DNA from: Halictus rubicundus
Lineage: Eukaryota > Arthropoda > Insecta > Hymenoptera > Halictidae
Direction: 5' to 3'
Assembly (NCBI RefSeq): GCF_050948215.1
Contig: NC_135153.1
Location: 13,358,058 to 13,422,057, forward strand
DNA: 64,000 bases
The notes under the pieces are model-generated. The model searched no databases, was not told where the DNA came from, and saw nothing but the letters and a program-made list of their open reading frames with translations. Below, piece after piece: positions 1 through 13,874 of this stretch (within the stretch, counting starts at the first letter, position 1; each line of letters begins with the position of its first letter). Both the position numbers and the translations under genes were made by a program.

Positions 1-1418
1 TTAATTGACACGATTGGCAACGCTGGAATAATTTTTCTTTCCCACGGTGCATGGTTTAAATTAGACCAGTCTTGCTATTTGTGGTTTAGTTGTGCTGGGG
101 AATTAGCCGTTTTTACGAGTTTAATCGCCGATGAAAATAATTTAATTAGTCAACGCCGGGGTTAATTATTTGCATCCGATACACTTGTTGTAATTACACG
201 CGACGGATGATCGTCTGGCTGTTTTTATTAAACTCGTTACTCCATAATCACCTCGTTTGTAAGTACTCCAACCTCGGTCATAATTAATCGCGAATAAAGA
301 CGGTTTAATGCACCTTGCAGCCGAACGAACGCGGTCGCAATGACAAATTGATGACGCCTGCTGCGATCGTGCCCCGCCAGCTTTTTTTCCTCGGGCTCGA
401 GTTTACAATCCCTCGGCATTTGGCAAAGGTCAGTGCCGGGGAGATAGAGAGAGAGAGGGGCCGAGAGAACGGTAGCATCCGTGTAATTAATTGTTTTTCG
501 ACGATTAGTTCGGAGCGCGCCATAAATTCGATCGACTGGGACCGTTTAAATCATTGTAAAACAATGGGAGCGGACCTAAACGTTGTTACCGCTGCAATTA
601 CAATCACAAACAGACGGAGCGCGCGCGCGTTAAGTTATAATTATATCTAAATGCCGGGTTAAATTGTCCCGTTTTATTGGTCGATTTGCCACGCTCGACA
701 AATGTTTGTCAAAATAACGGGGGGAGGGGGGGACAACGCAATTTGCGGCCGCCGCTGCATTGGCGTCCGTCGCGTTCTAAACGCCTGCAAAAAAACCGGC
801 ACACTGGTGCAACATTCTTCCACCAATTAGCCGAAAAAATGCCCACGCAATTGGCAACGCACCTAACCCAGAACCGAACGATCCATATAAAAACAAAACA
901 CACTGACTAAATTTGATTAACCTCCTACAGTCACAATTAATTCGTGCCTCGCTGTAATACCGTGTCAGCCACGTTACTTAATTACTTTCTGATTCACAAA
1001 TTCCTTTGTGATTAAACGCAATTTCGTTTTTCCTGTCGGAAATTCTCATCGGCAGGTAGTAATTTCTCCTACTCTTTATTTATTGCACCGGCCAATTAGT
1101 TTCGATCCGTTTAACGATACCGCGAAGACGATGAATCGTACGTCAATCTTCCATTTATTTATATCATAATTATTAGAGACTCCGCGAGCGTACCGTCATC
1201 AACAAGCAATCAACGCGCGTTAAAAGGAGCAGGAGGACGAATATAAATATTGAAATATCGGAGACAAAAATAAACACTTTAATTGCAATAACAACAGGAG
1301 GGAATGTGCCAATGTTTTAACAATGGTTTCTACAGGGTATAAAACGTTACGGGAGCCAACGATCCTCAAAGATGCAGGAAGGACAAAAATGTCCTGCCAC
1401 TGATTTCTCCATGATTAA

Positions 1419-1565
1419 CACGTTGACTGCCGCGCGTATTTTACGTGGTTTGCCCATGGTGCCAATATTAATTTTTTATTATGCGATGTCGGTCACCGGT
1501 GGCCACCATGGCGTTGCAACCAAGTCGAGTCCCGGTCACCGGTGACCCCCACGGCAGTCAACGTG
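1419..1565. mobile_element. piggyBac-type MITE with TTAA target duplication (147 bp)
   Basis: TTAA (1415-1418) is followed by CACGTTGACTGCCG. The right end is CGGCAGTCAACGTG followed by TCAA (1566-1569), a one-base decay of TTAA. A second inner inverted repeat, GGTCACCGGTGGCC and GGTCACCGGTGACC, lies inside. TTAA duplication is the hallmark of piggyBac transposases. No coding capacity. Confidence 0.8.
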
Positions 1566-3951
1566 TCAACCAACGTCCTCGAATCCACAAGAAAGCATCC
1601 CCATGAACTCTCGCCACTTCTATTCATACTGCAAGCCTAATCCCGCCTTCAACCCCCTTTCCACTCCTGAATAGAAACTTATTGGAAATGGGCCTTTTCG
1701 ACCGCCGGAAAAACCACTCCACAAACCTAAGACGCAATGATATCGTTGCATTCCAACGGAACTGATAGAACCGAAAGGGAATGATTCGGCTCCTCGAAGG
1801 GTCAGGTGGCGGTGTGATTTCGGTTCTAGCCGTGACCACGGTCATCGGCTGGCGGTTCGCCTACGTAATACGTAGCAGTACGTATATAAGTGGTAGGTAG
1901 GTATGCGCAAACAGCAAACAAGAAGTAGCTACCGGCTGCTTCCACAGGTGGTCGGGTCACGAACTGACCCCACTCCAACAACCCCCTGCTCCCGTCTCAT
2001 GCTCGCGCGGCGACTTCCTTTCCTCTCTCCTTTCTCTCTCTCTCTCTCCCTCTGTCTCTCTTTCCCTCGTAGCGATTCTCTCGAGTCCTGCTTGACCCGT
2101 GGCACGTCAGGTTAGGTGTGTAGGTCGCCAGTAGGTCGAGTGAGGAAGGAAAGAGGAAGGTGAGCCCGCGAGTGGCCACGTCGATCCGTAACGCAGCCAC
2201 GCCGTAAACCCCGACGTTTCAACTGCTTCCTGGCGCCTTCCTGGTGGCTTCTATCCATCCCCCGTCTCATCTTCCACCCCCGTATCATCCCTCGCCGCCC
2301 CTCATCGCTGATCTCCGCTGCTGGACGTCTAAACGGGACGGGGAAACGGCTCGAGAAAAGCCCCGCCGCCGTCCACGTTTATTTTTCCGCGTAATTGCAC
2401 GCTAATCGGTGATTAAGCCTTCCGTGCTGTTCACAGAATTAAAACAACGAAATTCCTCCCTGGAAGATTTTCATCCCCCCGCGCCCTTTTCAACGTCGAC
2501 AACCAACGGCAACGACTTCGTCTTTCAACATTCTACGTTTTCTTTTTTACGTTATACTTTCAATAATTAAGGTGATTAATCTGTGATCGTCCGAAAAAAA
2601 TGTGCAATAATTTTTCAGTTATTTGTAAACAATCAAAGCGCTACCGATGTGTTTTATGAAACGACGTAGATCCGTGTCTAGTCGGAAGTTCAATAAATCT
2701 GGAATTTTGTGTTCCTCTCGGAATATTAACCCCTTACGATTTAGTATTAAGCAAAAGATCAGGCTATTCCGTTTTATCGCAGCTCTTGGCAAGCAGTTGC
2801 CTCAGCAAGATACTAAAATTTTACGGAAAAATATGAATATAAATTTTCTGATAATGGAAATTCATTTTCCTATATGGTGATTGAACGTTATGCGCTGAAT
2901 TCGGTACAGAGAAATTTATGGGAGTCGTTTCCTCTTCAGAGGTTATAATTCTCGACTGGAGCTTTTGCCTCATCAGGCTGGAAGACAAATCAAGCTTAAG
3001 TACCCGGGTCAAAGCGTTAGTTCCTAAAGCGAAGATTCAAATTACAGGCCTGTATCGATTTTGTCGAGAAGAATATACACAAAAATCTCCGGACAAGTTA
3101 TCACTTTATTTACTGCATTTCAATAATTGTACTGAGCTAAATGGAAGTTTAAAAGTCTCCGTTTACATAATTATTACGAACAAAGAAATAATTACAAATA
3201 AAATTATTAGCTTACGTTATTGAGAGTGAGTTGTTGGTCTATGACGGAAGTTTCTGTCACTTTTGAAGGATCTATTAAAAAATCATCAACCATGGGCCTT
3301 TCAAAAATTATTGAATAATCGCCGGTGGATAATGTGTTAGAATGAGGTACGCAAAATGGTTTCAGGAGCGGAAATTCTCCTCTGTCTTACCATCGAACTG
3401 TAGAGAACTGGAAATTTGCATAAATCCTGTTGGTATCGTTTTGACCGGAACACTCTACGTCTAACTGCGCTCGATAAGCTCTAGCAACAAGTCTTTTCCG
3501 ATGAACGTGTGGGGCTCGGCCGTTCCGTTCAGGCTTCGAACCCTAATCCCGGCGAGTAAGTTATTCTGGTAGGCTGTACTCGGGCTCGTTCTCATGCTAA
3601 TTCGCCGAGTGTCCAGAATTCAGCGGCCGCGCGCGATTCACCTTGTTCGCCGTTTGGTCGGCCGCCAGAGGAAATTTACCTCCGCCCTGCAGCCCGGTAT
3701 CGCGCAATGTCATCGCAACGTTTGCACGCCTCGTCTAGGCAGAATTTACGATCGCGACCGTGCCCGTAAGGTTCCCCGTGCGGTTCCGTTGCGTAACTGC
3801 GAGACCGAGCCTCCTGGTAAACTAATAAACCACCTGGCGAAGTCAAGGTCGCGGAACTTTCCGGGACCGGAAGCTACCGGAAGCAGTCCGACCGATGGAG
3901 GCGGTTAGCTAGCAGTTTTCTGACCCTGAACGTGCATTTTTCCCCGAGATA

Positions 3952-4134
3952 CAGTGATCTCTCTATACATGTCGCCGAGGCCTGGATGATAAACGTCGCG
4001 GAATTATCCCCACTACCGCGGGGTATGGGTATACGAGGTACCCCGAGGTGTGTAAACATAACTAGGGTATGTCTCCTCGAGCATACATGACGCTGGTAAG
4101 ACCCGTGTTGTTGACATATATCGAGAATTCACTG
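3952..4134 (-). mobile_element. CAGTG-ended MITE, copy 1 (183 bp)
   Basis: Terminal inverted repeats CAGTGATCTCTCTATACATG and the complement of ATATCGAGAATTCACTG, flanked by TA on both sides (3950-3951, 4135-4136). The interior holds GTCGCGGAATTATCCCCACT and an inner inverted repeat around ACCCGTGTTGTTGAC. It is in opposite orientation to copies 2, 3, 4 and 6. No coding capacity. The TA duplication and CAGTG ends suggest a Tc1/mariner or pogo-type transposase in trans. Confidence 0.85.
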
Positions 4135-4904
4135 TACTCGACTCTTTTCCACCGAAGTCGTTAGCATTTCCGAGTTTTTCGCCTCATCCCCGTTTCACGG
4201 GAGAAGCATAACGACCTGTCCTTCGAGTTCGCGTCGCCGATGCAGACGACAGATAGGTGTTACTGCCGGGACAATTAGAGCACCGGCGCGAAAGCATAAA
4301 CAACGAGAAAATAATTTTTCCTTCCCGTTTCGGTAAATCGGACGTTGAAACGACGAGCCTCCACGAGCTTGTCCGCGGGTGGCCCGATCTTCAAGCTCGA
4401 TACGGTTAAAAAACGACTTTCCGGTTCGACGAGGAGGCAGGGAGGGGAGGAGAGAGAACGCTTCAGGGCCTGCGCGAGGGCATTACGATATTACTCGGCA
4501 TTTATCAGCCGACGTAATCGTCCCTGCGTGCTTATTCCGTGTTTTTCCTCCGCCGCGAATTTTCCCTTGAGAAATATCCGACCCGAATACCCGCCGACTC
4601 GAGAGCAACCCCCTTGCAAGACAGCGGGGATGCAAACGCGGCCTTAAATTGAAATAAAAGCGAACGAGGTGAAACTGCTGTTTGGGGATCCCATCACCCT
4701 GACCTTCGCATACATCTTCCACAATTTCCGGAGCATTTCCTCCGGAGGCCGTTAGAAAGTTATTAACAAAAATAAGACTGGGAAAATTCGAGATTTGTGA
4801 TCTGTAGACCGGCGGATTTTTATGGAAAATTTTTCTGCGCCGTTTGCGAGGTATACACGAATCGAATAAAACTCTTTCTGTCGTTGATAAGACTAATAGT
4901 AAAA

Positions 4905-5012
4905 CAAACAGTATATCAACGTTCTTAAATTCTTTTCATCATTGTACCGTTTTAAATTGCATGTACTGATTTTTGTTATGAATGCATTAAATCCGCAGAA
5001 CAGTAATCTGAC
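4905..5012. repeat. AT-rich dispersed family, end fragment
   Basis: Only the right-hand blocks: TACCGTTTTAAATTGCATGT and TTTTTGTTATGAATGCATTA, then AATCCGCAGAACAGTAAT. A similar fragment is at 30215-30320 (ACTGCTTTAAATTGCACCTA, TTTTTATCATGACCGCATGA, AATTCGCAGTCTA). Confidence 0.5.
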
Positions 5013-5040
5013 AACGGAGAGCTCAGCGAGTTGGTGCATA

Positions 5041-5239
5041 CAGTGTTTACTCGATATATGTCGAAAACACGGGTCTAGCCACGGACATATATCGGCCAGG
5101 AGATACTATTCTTTACACTTGTCGGCGTCCGAGGTCTCTCGACTTTCTTGGCCCCTCACGGGGTATACTCCGCGGTAGTGGGGATAATTCCGCGACGTTT
5201 ATCATCTAGGCCTTGGCGACATATATAGAGAAATCACTG
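5041..5239 (+). mobile_element. CAGTG-ended MITE, copy 2 (199 bp)
   Basis: Begins CAGTGTTTACTCGATATATG and ends ATATATAGAGAAATCACTG, with TA on both sides (5039-5040, 5240-5241). It shares ACACGGGTCTAGCC and GATACTATTCTTT with copies 7 and 8, which marks a subfamily, and GTAGTGGGGATAATTCCGCG with the main family. Confidence 0.85.
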
Positions 5240-5901
5240 TAATTCGTAGACCTCACGTTTCATCGACTGTAACTCTGTTTTAAATTCGAATCTGTTACTG
5301 AATTCATCAGTTACCGAATAAAAAATATTTCGTGCACACATATTCGACTGAGGAGGGGGTTCATAAAGAGAGAAGGTGATTCTTGAAGAGGGAGGGAGTT
5401 CTTCAGGACATAGGTATGAATTCCGATAAAACTAAACAAAAATTGACGTTCATTTACGTGAAGAATACAAAGGAACCTACTTATGGGACGACGAGGTGCA
5501 TCGTTCGGATATCAGGGTGTTCGAATGATGGGGATGCGGGGGATGTAAAGCGCGATCCAGTGTTCCAGTTTCGGGTTCATTGATGCTGGATCTACGTAGC
5601 ACAGAGACCAGTTTACCGACGTTGGATGTAAGAGCCCGGGGGCGTCGATATCTTCGATTGGCCTCGATGCAAAAGACCACGGCTACTTTTGCATCGCCCT
5701 GTACCGGCAACCCCCGGGGGTGGTGGGCGGAGAGGATGGGGCTGCGGCGGGCGTTTTTCAAATAATTACATCGGGCTGCGGTGGTGGTGGGTCGCCATGG
5801 CAACCGCAGTGCCTTCAGCATCCTACGACTGAAAGCAACCGGGCAACCGTGCGGTGCAACCGGGCTCTCTCTCCTTTGGTTCAGACTACGTACCCCGGCT
5901 C

Positions 5902-5935
5902 ACTCTCTCTCTCTCTCTTTCTCTCTCTTGCTTAC

Positions 5936-5981
<46 letters not shown>

Positions 5982-5985
5982 CCTC
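5902..5985. repeat. (CT)n microsatellite
   Basis: Imperfect CT run with TTT and CCC interruptions. Frames across it encode only Ser/Leu runs. Confidence 0.95.
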
Positions 5986-6292
5986 CCGCGTTTCCCCGGA
6001 CCGTTTGCGTTCCGTCGGAACGAGTTCAATGCTAGATTGGACGTGACTGCGGATTAGCAAACCGTGAACGTAATAATTCCTCGACGCCTCCTGCTTCCGT
6101 CTCTAACGCACCCCGACCCGCGTCCGTGGCCAAAGATGCTCAAAGAATCGCACAAACGATCTCCAATCGATGATCTTGCCGTGCGAAAACCGCCCTAGTC
6201 TTGAGCCTCTTAGCTGTCCGATTCTTGCACCGAACAGTCGACGCAGTGCAAAAATGTAGAAAATGCGTCTACATTCGTAATATTATCTACCA

Positions 6293-6574
6293 GCGAGTAC
6301 TGCAGATATTCGGATTAACATAAATGCCAGCGGTACCTACATCTTGAACCTACTTCGTGGATTTTTTTCAAAATTTTAGGTCACTCATCGAGGGTAGAAA
6401 AAAAATTTTGCTTAAAACAGGTCTTCGAGTAACAACGAGATCAGAACTGTAAATGAAAATTATTTTCTACCCCCAACAAGTGTCCTAAAATTTTGAAAAG
6501 ATTACGCTAAGTAGACCTAAGATTCACTTATTAATAGCATTTTGATTTACCCGAATATCTGTCATAGTACTCGA
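6293..6574. mobile_element. Foldback element with about 100-bp arms
   Basis: The left arm begins GAGTACTGCAGATATTCGG and passes through TTTTCAAAATTTTAGGTCAC and GGGTAGAAAAAAAATTTT. The right arm is its imperfect complement: AAATTATTTTCTACCCCC, GTCCTAAAATTTTGAAAAG, and CCGAATATCTGTCATAGTAC. The loop is about 60 bp. No coding capacity; class unknown. Confidence 0.75.
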
Positions 6575-8281
6575 GAGAACCGCTCAGGAAGTTAGGGGTG
6601 CGCACCCCCACGCGTTCCTGACGGCAAAGGCTCGTTAGAACGATATTTCAGGAAAACTAGCATAATTCTATGGGCATACTAAGATGCTAGTCTTCTACCG
6701 CCTATTTCTCGATGATCCAACAGCTCCCCTCCTTTTCCAAGCCGAACGAGGCCAGGAATGCAAAGTATTTTTCGAGATATCGGACTGCGGAGTTCTCGGA
6801 ACGTTCAACATTAGATTTCAGTGCAGGTCGGGGGGAGGGGGGTGTCGGTCGGGGGCCAATCGCTTGGCAATTTGCTCCGCAATAACGGAATGACGTACCG
6901 CGATTAAAATGCCGGCAATTAAAGGAACGGCGAAATGGCCGCTGCCGGCGAACAAGATTTTAAGTGGCGGCCGCGGGTTCGTAGACAAGCGGCCTCGTCC
7001 GATAAAACCGGTAGAGGTGCACGATCATAATGTGCGACCCATCCCCGCCCCTCTGCCTGTGTATCACCCGTATAGATCTCTCGGACCGGAGTTAATGAAT
7101 TCGTAACGCGTGCTGCGAAATCGCCACGCACCAATAACGTATTAAACGTCCTCCGGAAACACTTAACGGTACGGATCAATTAAACCGCGCGAGCCACCTA
7201 TCTCTAACACAGGGAATTTGTTTGGACCCCTTCGTTTTGCTCGCTGGTACCGCCCCTGGGGGACGTGGAATTTTTCTTATCGCCGGAAACGGGTTTTATT
7301 GGCTGAAAGTCGCTCGTGGCCGACAATGTCATCTTCGGCCGGGATTTTAGCGCGTAAGATTAAACGGCAGTGAGGCAATCTACAAACGTAATATAATATA
7401 GATAAAATGAGGATGTTAAAAAAGATTTTAAGAAAAAATATGTATCAACTTGCTCCGGTCTCCCCTACCTAGGATTATTTAACAATTTGTAACCAAAACG
7501 CTCAATTAATCAGGAAACCGTTTGGAACCCGTGGTGATAGCAGTGCTACTGAAATTGTTATTAAAAGTCAATACAGTCGTCTGCACGTGTAATTAACGTT
7601 CGTCATTTGGGAGACCTGTCGATGAACAGTAATCCATTCGAGGACGGAGAAAAAATGTCGGAAGAATCGAGTCCGATCAAGAAAAGAGAGAGAGAGGAAA
7701 CCGCGAGTTCGTCGGCCCGATATATTAATAACGGTTATTATTTATTAACGGGGCGATCCGGAGGCAGATAAATTCGGGCCGGGGCTCGAAATTTACCGGC
7801 GGCGGCGTTGCGTCACCGGCAACATCCATTTTTACCGGAACGACCGAATAATCCCGACGAATGCAATTTTAAACAAACAGCCGGCCCCTCATTATTTATG
7901 TCCACTGGACGGCTGCATTAAAAGTAATGATGTTGCGCCACACTCGCCGGCCGCGGGAATCAATGAAGCAATTAAATTGATAAGTTTGCCTCGTTATATT
8001 TTCATTCCTTTGTCGCGAGCATCACGACCGACCGGAATTACGAGCGTGGCCGTGTATCCTCGTAATTCCGCTTCTGTTTTCCGAGTGGACCGAACTTAGA
8101 ATTTGCAAAACGATGTTGTTCGACATCATGCTTTTGCGATTTTTTACTCCCACCATTGCACGACCCTTAGCATCTCTTTCAGTTTTTTGATTTGTTTAGA
8201 ACGTATGCTGCTCTATCAATTTTCTGTGCTTTTTATTTTTTCGAAGTTAATAGATTTGAGCAACTGAATTGTAACTGACTA

Positions 8282-8451
8282 CATATACGATATATGTCAA
8301 CAACACGGGTCTTGCCAGCGTCATGTATCGTCCAGGAGACACACCCGACCCGTGTTATGTTCACTCGACGTCCGAAGCCTCTCGAGGTAGTGGGGATAAT
8401 TCCGCGACGTTTATCATTCTGACCTTGGCGACATATACAGAGAAATCACTG
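8282..8451 (+). mobile_element. CAGTG-ended MITE, copy 3 (about 170 bp, left end decayed)
   Basis: The right end AGAGAAATCACTG plus TA is intact. The left end has lost part of the terminal repeat (CATATACGATATATGTC). The interior matches copies 4 and 6: ACACGGGTCTTGCCAGCGTC, GTATCGTCCAGGAGACA and GTGGGGATAATTCCGCGACG. Confidence 0.8.
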
Positions 8452-10399
8452 TATTTCACGCGAGAGATCGCAGTGATCGTACGCGTGGCTCACTGTGAAG
8501 GGAGGTCTTCATTTTTAGGGGGTTGAACGATCGTTCCCACAAGCCCGTGGTGCGGCCAGACTGTCACGTGGCTCACAATTACAACGGTACATCCAATTAC
8601 CAAGGTGTTAACGAGTCTCCGGTGAAATCAGCGTCAGTAGGACAAGCAGAATCGGCTCCGGCGATCGACAATCGGAAAGAGGCTCTTCCCTTTGTGAAGG
8701 TGTCCAGCGATGGGCTCGAGACGCCTTGGAATCGCTTCAACCGTGGGTCAAGATCCTCGACTCGGTTCGGAGTTCCATTCAAGGCACGATAAAAGCTCTT
8801 CAACGCCGCTACAGTCGTCGAATTCAATTTTACGTCAAATGAACTCCCCGCTCTGTCTCGCGCTCACATTCTCCTAAAAGATCGCAGACGGAACGCCAAT
8901 CGTTCTGCAAGATCGCTGGTGACCACTTGTTACAATTTCTTGTTGCTATTGGTTCGACCCCCTTTTGCGTATTTTTTATGCGCAGCCTTGTGAAATTGTC
9001 TGCAACCTCCTCCACTGGCGTGCCCTTCACCCTTACGTCAATAAACAACATTTTCTACCGTTTCTTTACTTATAAATTAATCCGTGATCAACCCAAGAAA
9101 GACTCTGTTTATTCAAAACCATTTCACCTTGAAGAAACAAGATTTGAAACAGTTTTATTTTGAATGTACTAACTGAAACATTGATGCATTTTTACTTTAT
9201 TAAAAATAAATTGAAGATAGGTAGCCGGATAATTAGACAAGGGTTGGTAATTGGGTGTAAATTGGGGTGGTAATTGGAAAGTGACTTGGAGAGCCAAGGA
9301 TTCGAGTCTATCCTCTTAAAGTAGCGGCGAGACCGTTTGAATTTTGCAGGAACAGGCGTCAGGGGAGGCGACCTTGAGCAGTCGATAAATTTCACGTCGA
9401 CCACACGGGGACCAAAGATTCCTATAGTCCGGGGGATCGACCTTTTCCGGGATGTTTCTTTTGCGGATGATCGTTTCCGGCAGTTCGGGCTGTTACGGGG
9501 GACAGCTCGTGAGCTCGCGAGCGACAGGGGATCGAACGGCCGATTGGTAACACGGGCACCAACGTGACGAAGGTTTCGCGGAGGTGGGGATGACGCGCGA
9601 TCGAGAAGGTGGTCCGACGGCGAAGACGAAGGAGCAAGCAAGGGCGGCCGAGGAGGAGGTGGCGGCGGCGGGGGGGGGCGGCGAGAGGGGGCGGGGACAC
9701 GGGGAGAGGGCGGGGGAGGAGGTCCGTGGCGATGCTCACTTGTTGCTCGCTCGACTAATTGCCAAGTAATTGGCCCCGTACCCCCGCTCGTATAAAGTTT
9801 GCTTCATTGTCTTTAATAACGCCGTGACCTGCGCTAATGGCTCACGTCGCATTCGTTGGAAGAGGGGACGAGTGAAAGCGAGCGAGCGAGCAAGCGAGAG
9901 AGAGGGGGGGGGGGAGAGAGAGAGAGAGGCCAGGCTTTCGACGAGAAAGATCGAATGGCTCGCGGCACGGCAGAAAGGGCCGGAAATTACCAAAGAAATG
10001 GAAAACGCCGGGAAACGCGTAAAGCCGGACGAAATAATGATTTCCCGCGGAATTCGATCCCTCGGAGCTGAAGGACCTTCTCCTTTTTGTCCCGCCACAC
10101 GATTATGCCATTAATTGTTTCATGCACTCGCTTGCTCCGCTCTGCTGCGATTTCTTGCGCAGTCGGGACACGGAAGCTTACGCTCTCGGAATCGTAACGA
10201 GTCTAATTTTAATCTTTCTCCGATACAGATTCATTGGATAGCTGGGACTAACCTAGATCTGATAGGCTGCAGAAGCATATTTGCCCCGGGAGCACTCTGA
10301 CTTGCACCTGAAAGCAATACTTTGGAGCAAACTGTGCGGATGGAAGATCAGGCTCTGTGTCCTGGAAGGTGGATGTCGATAGACGGCTTTGTCTGTTTG

Positions 10400-10912
10400 T
10401 GGAGGCGTGGCTAGCGAGCTCGGATGGGCGTGCCTTCGCTGCTCTCGACTTTCACCTTAGTGTTCCTCTAGGTAATGTATACCTATTCTTGCTTTGGACC
10501 TCATCTAAAAATCTAGTTCGAAAAACCACAATCACAGTGTTTGTGAGGCAAGTGTCCGAAGTAGGCGTGGCCTCGGAGCTCTTATCTTCGACAGAGCCAC
10601 ACCAGTTTCCCACAAGGCAATGTGTCCCAACCATTTCTGACCTATACCCTATCCGCGCTGAGAATATAGTTCTACAATCCACAATCTTACTGTTCCGTGT
10701 GTTAAGCATCACAAGTAGGCGTGGCCTCGGTGCTCTCGACTTCAGTAGAGCCACACCAGTTTCCCACAACGCAATGTGCCCCTACCATTCCCGACCTATA
10801 CTCTATCCGCGCTGAGAATATAATTCTAAATCCACATTCTTGCAGTTTCGTGCGTCAAGTATCCCAAGTAGGCGTGGCTTCGGAGCTCTCATCTTCGACA
10901 CAGCCCCACGGG
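10400..10912. repeat. Tandem array, about 154-bp unit, 3-4 copies
   Basis: AGTAGGCGTGGC recurs at 10561 (GTAGGCG), 10715 and 10868, with a diverged start near 10402. Each unit carries TCTTCGACAGAGCCACACCA-like, CCCACAA.GCAATGTG and CCTATCCGCGCTGAGAATAT blocks. Spacing is 154 and 153 bp. Confidence 0.85.
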
Positions 10913-12298
10913 GCACTATCTGCTCGTACTTGCCTAGGTCCACTAACTATTTCAGCGCGTTCTTCCTTTTCCCAAGCTGCCAACCCCCATATGGCGGTCC
11001 ACCGGGCGAGATTTCGATGGGGGGAAAAAAGTTCGCGTAACCAACGGAGGCCCCAACGCGCGTAGGCATTACAATAATTTTTAACTTGATTCCCGGAGAC
11101 CTTCCACTGAGCGCACTCATTACGAAGTTGACGCGTTCACCGTGGCCATCCGCTCCACCTGCGCCTGCTTCCCCCGAGGGTCATCACCTCGACCACCCTT
11201 CCCATGCAATTAGCACAAATGCGACCTCACCCGAGGTGTTTCAACGCGTCCGGAATTTCCTTAACGAGAGCGACGTCGACGGGAGAGAGAGATTCGAGCC
11301 CGGTAACGCGTGAACGTAAACAGGTCTCGCGTTTCGCAACCCGCGATTCGACTTGCCGGTTAATTGTATCGGATCGTCCCGGCAACTCGTGCCCATCTTT
11401 CACCAAATAAACACCTCTACACTCTCCTCGCCGCCATTCCGTCCGGGTGATGCAATTCTCCTGGCGCTTTCGCCACCAAAAATCCACCAAACAGGCTCCT
11501 CGATAGAGCCGTCTATATTCACGACTAATTTTTCACTGTTCTAGGCTACCGAAAAATCTAAAACAATTCTGGAACACGCATTAAAGACCCTATTTTAATA
11601 TATAATTGATGGAACATTAAATATTTATTATTGACCATGGTTAATATTAATATTGTGGTGCGTGAAACGAAGTATAAAAAACGTAAATTTCTTTCACCCC
11701 TGACAACCAAACAATATTATAAACGGTTTAAATAAATATGTTTCTATGCTTGGGTTACCCTCCAAGAATTAAATAGCAGATCCAAATTCATTCGATTCCC
11801 GTTCGAACGATCTTGTGAAAAATCAGAAAGCTACCGATTGCTAATGTTCAGAAGAGGATCGCTCACAGCTCATGCCTGTGGTGTCATTCTCGGTCAATCG
11901 TACAGATTCCAGCGACAATGGGACACGCTGGTGGGTGCATAAGTGACCGTCTCGATTCCTCTTGCATTTTTCGTGCTGTTCGATCGGTATTCGCCGGTCA
12001 AGCAAATTAACTACTGCCGGGACAAACAAATGCCGGGCGCAAATATTAGACTGTTTATTGAAAACAATATTCAATATTTAACGAGGGCAAACGGCCGCGG
12101 TTATTTCGGCCCGTAGAACCAAGGCAATCTCGTCGACGCGACGGTATTTAGTATTTAACGAGTTTCTATATTCTTGTGCAAGCCCGGATCCCCGATTTAT
12201 TCCAGGCGGAAATGGGAGACCGGCCACCAACGGCAACCGTGAGCCCCAGGAACGAGGACAATCCGTCTACGACCAGATGCGCGATTGTGCCAAGAATC

Positions 12299-12302
<4 letters not shown>

Positions 12303-12356
<54 letters not shown>
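12303..12356. repeat. (GA)n microsatellite
   Basis: Near-perfect GA run with one AAA interruption. Confidence 0.95.
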
Positions 12357-12817
12357 GACTCATTCTCCCGACCGGACCCGGTGCATAAAGGGGCTCAAAC
12401 GTTCGAGGACCGATACGCGCAAACGGCGAAACTGTTTGGTTTAATAGTTTCTGGCTGGTTTGTCGCGCGTCCAACATTCTTCGACAGAATTTCGCACTGA
12501 TCAACGAATGTGGGTGACACCTATTCCGACACCGCGTTAACAATAGACCGGCAAAGGCCCGGCGATTGCTCCAGAAATCAAAACCAGCCAGCCTACTCGC
12601 GCCTCGTTAGCATTCTAACATACTTAGACGCTCTCGAAACAATTTTACATGAAACGGAATTAAACCATGGAATTCCTATTTTATTCTACAGCTTTTCGCC
12701 ATACTATCTTTATCGCATACTGAATAATTATGAGAAGGTTCCGAAAATAATTCGCATTTTTATTGTTTTTTATTGTACCTTTCTTTGTTATTAATTATTT
12801 CTTTATCAAACCTCTAC

Positions 12818-12995
12818 CAACAGATCCGCGACATTCTTCCGAATAAAATGAGACCAAACACGATACAATTCGCAACCTGTTTGCCCGTTTAATCCACGAT
12901 ATAGCGGAGCCTCGATTATCCGAACCGATATCCGAGTTCCCCTTTATCGACGTATGAACTGTTCAATTTAAAAGGAAATCCACATTGTCGAGACC
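12818..12995. repeat. Dispersed repeat with pogo/Tigger-like end, copy 1
   Basis: Shares an ordered series of blocks with 23.7 kb: TTAATCCACGA, then GAGCCTCGATTATCCGAACC (versus GAACCTCTATTATCCGAACC), then ACTGTTCAATTTAAA versus ACAGTCCAATCTAAA. A GGAACCTCGATTATCCGAAC-type sequence is what I recall from the termini of pogo/Tigger elements. Confidence 0.6.
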
Positions 12996-13874
12996 AACCC
13001 GTTAAAGAGCGATCTATTTTCTCGCTTTTGCTTCTCCGATCGCATACGATCTTCATTAGTTGGCGACACACTTTCCCGCGGCGATCAGAATCGTGCGTAC
13101 AGCTCGCGACTTCCGGGGCTGTTGAATTATACAAGAATCGGCGAAGTTGATGCCGCGAAGTCTGAGATATCGGAGAGGCCTCAGAATTTTCGACGGTTAT
13201 CTCGGTTATTTATTAAGCACGATCCCGCCGATTTTATTGAACGGAATTCCACCGAGACGTCGGCCAGACCGGCGAGCATCGGATCGGCGAACGACGCCGA
13301 TAAATTTAATCGGCGCGCGAGACGAGGAGAGCGTCGTTTAGGATCGTCGTGGGCGTCCGCGGAAAACAAATGTCCCGGCGAAATATGCATACGTCCGACG
13401 AGACCGCCTTCGAATTACAGCTTAATAGAACGGGAACGCGGATCTCCCGATATGCATGCATTATTCACGCGTGACCAGGCGATTTCCATGGGGCCCCGCT
13501 GGAAAAACGGCTGACTAGGCACGAGGAAACAGATAATCTCGAAATCGTAAACGCCCGCGGTAAATGATCGCGATAAAAATCGGCTCGGTACGGGAAAAAT
13601 GAAAATCGTGCCGCGGGCTAGCGGAACGGAGCGCAACAAGCGATCTTTTCTCAGTTCGAGGACATTTTGCGATCCACGGTCAAGTTTCGAACCGCAAATG
13701 GCGCAGAAGATTATGGTGATTATGTCACAGTTCCAAAAAATGAGGATTTGTTCATAAATTTTTGAATAGAAGTTGAGATGTTGATCGGTAAGTATGAAGA
13801 TCGGTTTAGGATTGCAATTTAAAAGATGATTGTTATGAGAAATTGCCTGCTTAGAATTCTCACAAACCTGATTA

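Larger units (their letters stand above)
1..9190. other. Intergenic, no supported gene
   Basis: Apart from the MITEs and foldback element listed, I see no exon with good boundaries. Open frames are short and lack coding character. Confidence 0.6.
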
